This document shows, piece by piece, positions 59,251-64,000 of a stretch of 64,000 nucleotides of DNA. Position 1 is the first letter of the stretch. The number at the start of each line of letters is the position of its first letter. The notes under the pieces are model-generated. The model was not told the DNA's origin and did not search any database. It saw only the letters and a program-made list of their open reading frames with translations. Both the position numbers and the translations under genes were made by a program. This DNA is from Paratinospora sagittata (taxonomy: Eukaryota; Streptophyta; Magnoliopsida; Ranunculales; Menispermaceae), in contig CM069606.1 in assembly GCA_035771175.1 (NCBI GenBank), positions 30,337,816 through 30,401,815 of the forward strand. The letters run 5' to 3'.

Positions 59251-59822
59251 TAAACTTTTCTTGAGTGCATGAGACCATGTTTGATGGGGTGGCAGAGAAT
59301 CATAAGTTTTAATTATGGGCATACTTGGGGTGGTATGGGACATCTAAGTTATGACTTGTAATTAAGATGAGTGAGGAGAAATCATCCCATGGCCATGTTT
59401 GACAAGTACAGAAAAAGCTAGTTGATAAGTTTTATCCTTAAATTCGAACGGTATGGGATGTACAAATTTGATGGATAACTGTTATCCGCTTGATATTTCC
59501 ATCAATTGAGATGTTTGTTAGAAAAACTATAATTCACACCGCGATAACTTACAAACAACTTGACCATAACATCGGTACCAATTTACTGAATATAGTGTGT
59601 TTTTACAAACAACTTTATGTAGTTTTACATATAAAGTTTGAACTCATAGATATACATAGTCTTGCAAAACAAAACAACTAAGATTTAACTATTTTCAAAC
59701 CTATATTCAGCGAATGGAACCGATAAATCCCATGCCTTAAACCTAGAAGCTAGGTGAGAAACCTAATAATCTAACTAGGAAACTAAAATAACTCTTATTT
59801 GTACCGCAGTATACCGATACAA
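59251..59822 (+). other. Element E leader, second part
   Basis: No gene. Contains ggtatgggac-type words as in the B spacer and ends in tcttatttgtaccgcag (AG at 59807-59808), a possible splice acceptor 14 bp before the gag ATG. Confidence 0.55.
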
Positions 59823-60863
59823 ATGCGACGCCAAGCTACCAAAGGCTTATTCCAGGCTTCGAGGAGTGAGCTACTTGAGTACGCGGGGCCATTCAGAATA
59901 AAGACAACGTTTACTCCGGAACCATTCACAGAAGACGCGAATACACTAGGTGGAACACCCATAGCCAATCCACCACTACCAGGGATGAGCAATTGGTCAT
60001 CGGTACAACCGCTGACCGAGATGGAAATTTTTTTCCAATGGTTCATAGACTACGTGGGCTTTAGAATGGAAGAAGCCCAAAGTCAACGCGTTGAGACTCA
60101 ACCATTTCATGCAAATGCAAGAAGAGTAGAAGAGGATTATCAGACCAAACAAATAACAAAGTTTAAAAGATTACAACCGTTAACTTTTGAAGGAAAACCA
60201 GATGCGGAAACCGTTCAAAAGTGGCTAGATGAAACTCAAAAAGCCTTTGAAGCTATGGGGGTTCCGGATAGGAGAAAGATTTCGCTTGCTACATATCAAT
60301 TGGTGGGAATTGTGCGCAGTTAGTGGAAAATGATTAAGGAAGATTCGACATTGGATGTGACTAAAATGACATGGCCAAAATTTGAAGTCGTGTTCATTGA
60401 GGAATACTTTCCTAAAGCCACGAAAAGGCAGAAGTGGTTGGAATTTTTCAAGTTGTACCAAGGACAACTGACGGTGCAGGAAAATTCAGCAAAATTTACA
60501 GAATTGTTACTATTTTCTCTTTCAACAGTTGCAAATGAGATAGATAAAGTTGAAAAATTTTATAATGGGCTTAGGCCTGAATTAAGGCAAGCCTTGTCCA
60601 TTTTAGAAGTAGAAAAGTATAGGGAAGTTGTAAACTGAGCCATGCAATTCGAGCATGAGAGGCAATAACAGGAACAAAGAAGAATGAAAGGGAAACAACC
60701 TGTCACCTTTCAAGGATTTGAAAACTCAAGGAAATTCCAAAGGAAGGAACCGATGGATAGTCAGAACATGGCTGAATCCAAGTTTAAGCCACAATAATTA
60801 GGTCAAGGAAATCAAAATCAAAATCAAGTGAACCAGAGAAACAACAAGGAAGGACAGGGATTT
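59823..60863 (+). pseudogene. gag: Element E gag, first part
   Basis: ATG at 59823 (MRRQATKGLFQASRSELLEY). The gag core is closely similar in layout to family B: TKQITKFKRLQPLTFEGKPD, VQKWLDETQKAFEAMGV, then FIEEYFPKATKRQKWLEFF and YNGLRPELRQALSILEVE. The frame is continuous; its stops are at 60321 (Trp), 60636 (Arg), 60666 (Gln) and 60797 (Gln), all single transitions. A Gln/Asn-rich basic zone leads to gattt (60859-60863), where a family-C LTR inserted. The upstream leader and primer site are probably its own, but the distance (about 1.6 kb without LTR B) is long. Confidence 0.88.
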
Positions 60864-63822
60864 TGTGGCGACCCCGCACCCCGGACCACCAACCCTGCTA
60901 GGAATGGCGTGCGGAATGCCGGGGCGGGACTCCCAGCGTAGACATCTCAAACCAGTCCTCAACCCTCGTGAGGTGGTTGAGATCATACGAGCCTTATCCC
61001 AAACAACGACATAATATAAACAGGTACTAAACAAAACTACCAATCGTATTAATCATCCAAGACAAGAGATACTCCATAAAAATGAACCACAAATAAAACC
61101 ATAATCCCTACAGTCCATCAAGATTGACATACACATAATGTCCAAAACTATAGGTACAAAAAAACCTTCATATGTCCACATGGTCTATCTAACAAGTCCC
61201 AACTCACTCATACTACAATGTGGTAAGTGTTATAATTACATAGTCCAAAATATAATACATCATAATTTAAAACACAGTTCAATCAAAATGCCTTTCAATT
61301 CATATCGAGGCCTTGAATTCTCTCGCCGGCAAGGCCCTCAAGATATGACTACTCCTTTGCTCTTATTTAGGACAGAATGACTTGAAAGGGGAAAATGAGG
61401 GGGAGTCAACGGTGCCCAGTGAATAAAATTCAAATATGCTATTACTCATCAATAAATATCATGTATGCATGTCAATGTGTAGCATGATTAAAACTCATAA
61501 CATATAGATATCAAACATTTATAATAAGTTCGATGCAAGTAAAAGCTTATCAATTTGGATCCACATTCCACATGCACTGGGGTTACTAGTGCACGTCTAT
61601 TTCACCATACCGTTCTCATCCCCAATCTTGTTGATTTGGGGTTACTAGTGCACGCCTATTTCACCGAACCGTTCTCATCCCCAAATATTTCATTTTTAAA
61701 ACCCTCCTATGACAAGGTTAAGTCTCCCTATTAGCCAGATAGATGGGCCCAACCAAAGTCATAAGGTTTTCTCAAATCAATGCATCATTCAAAACATTAT
61801 GACACATTCATGCTTTCAACATACAATATATATAAGTGATATGATGACATAAAAGATATAATCATAAATGAAGTCTACTCATAACCAAGCCTCGCGAGAG
61901 TATCTAACCACACACGGCCATCAAACCGAATCAACCAAATCAAGATCCTGAAACATTCATAAATATCCTACCATACATCAATTTCTATGCTCAATCACAT
62001 AGACATTACACATCAACCCTAAATCAGCCCACATATAGACAATAGCCCTAAATCCCATCTAATCCCATCATTCAACTTAAATCACATGACTTAGGCCCCT
62101 AATGCATAGTTCTTATTCATAAACCATTCAATTAATTAAAAATACTGATTTTCAATTCCTTAGGCATAAACATGCCCAAATTGGGTCATTTGATCACAAG
62201 TAGGCCTAACCCATGATATGGCCACAACCACCAAATCAGTAGCATAATCAACCCTAATCATGTATATTTAGACATAAATTGCATCAATTCAATGATTCTA
62301 GGCCAAAAGCATCAAAAACCCTAAAATATGAAATTTTCCATACTTAGGCCATATTGCCTATTTACACTAGGTCACCATGTTCAGCCATGTATATCACTGA
62401 TTTTTCATCATGGGTTCATCAACAATGGCAACTAGGTCAACATAGTTGACATGCAAGCTATTTGGAAATGTCTAAGTTCATATTCTAAATTTAGGTCTAA
62501 TACAAGCAACTCTACCAATTCTTCATTTAATATTTTGTTCAGATGTATCAATCTACCAACAGAAAATATTTAATTACAAAATAAACCGTACAGATTAAAT
62601 TATGTTAAGAAACAAACCTTCTGTCCAAAACTGAGCTCCATCCAACGGTGTACCGAAAAGATAAGCCTATTTGATGAAAAAGTCTCTAATCAGATAATTT
62701 CTCCTTTCCTGCTGCAAAATACTTGAACTCAGATGACTATATCACACAAACTACTTGACCTACCGACATCTCAACCGTTCATAATGTAGAAAGATCAGCT
62801 GTGAACCACATTATCAAATATTATATCCATCCAACGGTAGATTTAGGATATCTATTAGTTTGATCTAAACTATGCGAGAAATCCAGACTTTCCGACCAGC
62901 TTTGTTTGGGAGGTTATATCTTTCAAACGAAAACTCTAATCAAGATCTCAACCGACCAGAATGAATATCCATAAGATACGAACTTTCTGAAAAGGTTTGA
63001 GCTCAATCTGACCATATAGAACCAAGATCCAGCTCTTTGATGAAAACGTTTCTGAGACTTCCCTCAAAGCAACTTCCTCTTTCTTTCTCTTCTTCTTTCC
63101 TTTCTCTTCTTTTTTCCTTTCCCTCCACTCACCTCATTCTCTAGGACTTCCTTGGAGAAGAGAAGTGGGCATGGGACACTTGTCCACTTTCATGCATCAA
63201 CTCGACATGTGTTGGAGAAGAGAAATGAGGCATGGGACACTTGTGCACTCTCATGCACCAACTTGACATGTGTTGGTCTCATGCACCAACTTGACATGTA
63301 TTGGAGAAGAGAAATGGGGCATGGGACACTTGTCCATTCTCATGCATCAACTTGACATGTGTTGGTCTCATGCACCAACTTGACATGTGTTGGAGAAGAG
63401 AAATGGGGCATGGGACACTTGTCCATTCTCATGCACCAATTTGACGTGTGTTGATCTCATACTACCCATACCAACCACATGTACTTTAACCAATCTTGTG
63501 CTTGCATGCATTTTAAATGTCCAATCCATCTAATACACCAAATTTTTTATTCTCATTTATCCTTTTATTCAATCAATCCTAACCCATATCAATTCATGGT
63601 TTAATGGGCTCATGCATAAATAATAACATATGCATTATACTTTAATTTAACATGACCCATATACAATTTATAATGCACATATTTATATACATTATCAAGC
63701 ATCAAATATACAAACATTAAACAACCATCAAACAAACACCAAACATATCAAGGCTACACATAGAGTTTTGACAAAATGTAACTGGGTTATGGGCTAGATG
63801 AAATAATTTTTGAGGCGTCACA
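60864..63822 (-). mobile_element. Family-C solo LTR, reverse (2.96 kb)
   Basis: On the plus strand tgtggcgaccccgc to tgaggcgtcaca; the minus strand matches 46905-49984. Target copies gattt at 60859-60863 and 63823-63827. It holds fewer tandem repeat units (about 63180-63460) than C1. No internal region, so it is a solo LTR inside gag of element E. Confidence 0.94.
63180..63460 (-). repeat. Tandem repeats in the family-C solo LTR
   Basis: Reverse complements of the C1 units (ccaacttgacatgtgttgg type), alternating long and short units, fewer than in C1. Confidence 0.85.
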
Positions 63823-63827
63823 GATTT

Positions 63828-64000
63828 AATCCAGGAAATGAAATCCCTAAAGGAAACCAGAGAGCAAAACCAAACCCTGGGCAATAGCAGGAGATAAGAA
63901 CATCTTACCAATGTGGACGAGAGGGTCACATTGCAAAAAATTGTTGTCAACCTTGAACACCAGTTCAGACAAATCAGTATAATGTGCCAAGGTAGCAAAA
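63828..64000 (+). pseudogene. gag: Element E gag, zinc knuckle part (runs off the window)
   Basis: Continues gag after the LTR C insertion. The knuckle at 63903-63944 reads SYQCGREGHIAKNC: spacing fits CX2CX4HX4C, but the first Cys is Ser (tct for tgt). A TGA for Arg or Gln follows at about 63951. The element continues beyond 64000. Confidence 0.82.

Overview
The window is plant nuclear DNA made almost entirely of LTR retrotransposons in sense and antisense nests. The evidence is Ty3/Gypsy chromovirus and Ty1/Copia polyproteins, initiator-tRNA-Met primer sites (tggtatcagagc), polypurine tracts, TG...CA LTR ends with 5-bp target duplications, a hAT transposase remnant with an intron, and a pogo/Lemi1-type MITE. 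A eudicot is most likely (inference). No ordinary host gene, rRNA, tRNA or CRISPR array was found. Every transposon gene is broken by stops, frameshifts or deletions.

Layout. (1) 1-7188: a nearly complete Tekay-type Gypsy element, here G1, cut by the window start; it sits in the integrase of an old Copia element (CopA). (2) 7189-38990: CopA, split at 8733/38100 by a deep nest. A SIRE-like solo LTR (8734-38099, target copy tggct/tggtt) holds a Copia element CopB (9856-37193, ggtcg). CopB's 5' LTR holds a family-A solo LTR (10043-31048, atgat). That LTR holds two family-B Gypsy copies facing each other, B1 (+, 11147-22871) and B2 (-, 23041-30068). Both B copies share a solo LTR (F) at the protease/RT junction. 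(3) 38991-44512: a second family-A solo LTR (39187-41957), hAT transposase exons, and a 518-bp MITE. (4) 44513-53821: a third B copy (B3, target copy ataaa), broken by a 5'-truncated family-C Gypsy piece (C1) that ends in a 3.1-kb LTR. (5) 53822-64000: AT-rich DNA, then an element E (LTR, primer site, long leader, gag) carrying a solo B LTR (58012-59250, taaac) and a solo C LTR (60864-63822, gattt).

Most notable is family B. Besides gag, protease, RT, RNase H and a chromovirus-type integrase, it has an extra ORF of about 512 codons before gag (plant-transposon-protein-like N-terminus, Pro/Gln/Tyr-rich C-terminus) and a short Ser/Asp/Glu-rich ORF after pol, behind a possible splice acceptor. 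Each is seen in two copies. The B copies also show an inversion, an LTR patch inside integrase, and deletions at short direct repeats.

All boundaries were read by eye. LTR ends with matching target copies are firm to about 1-2 bp; internal junctions are approximate. Clade names rest on motif recognition, not on a database search.
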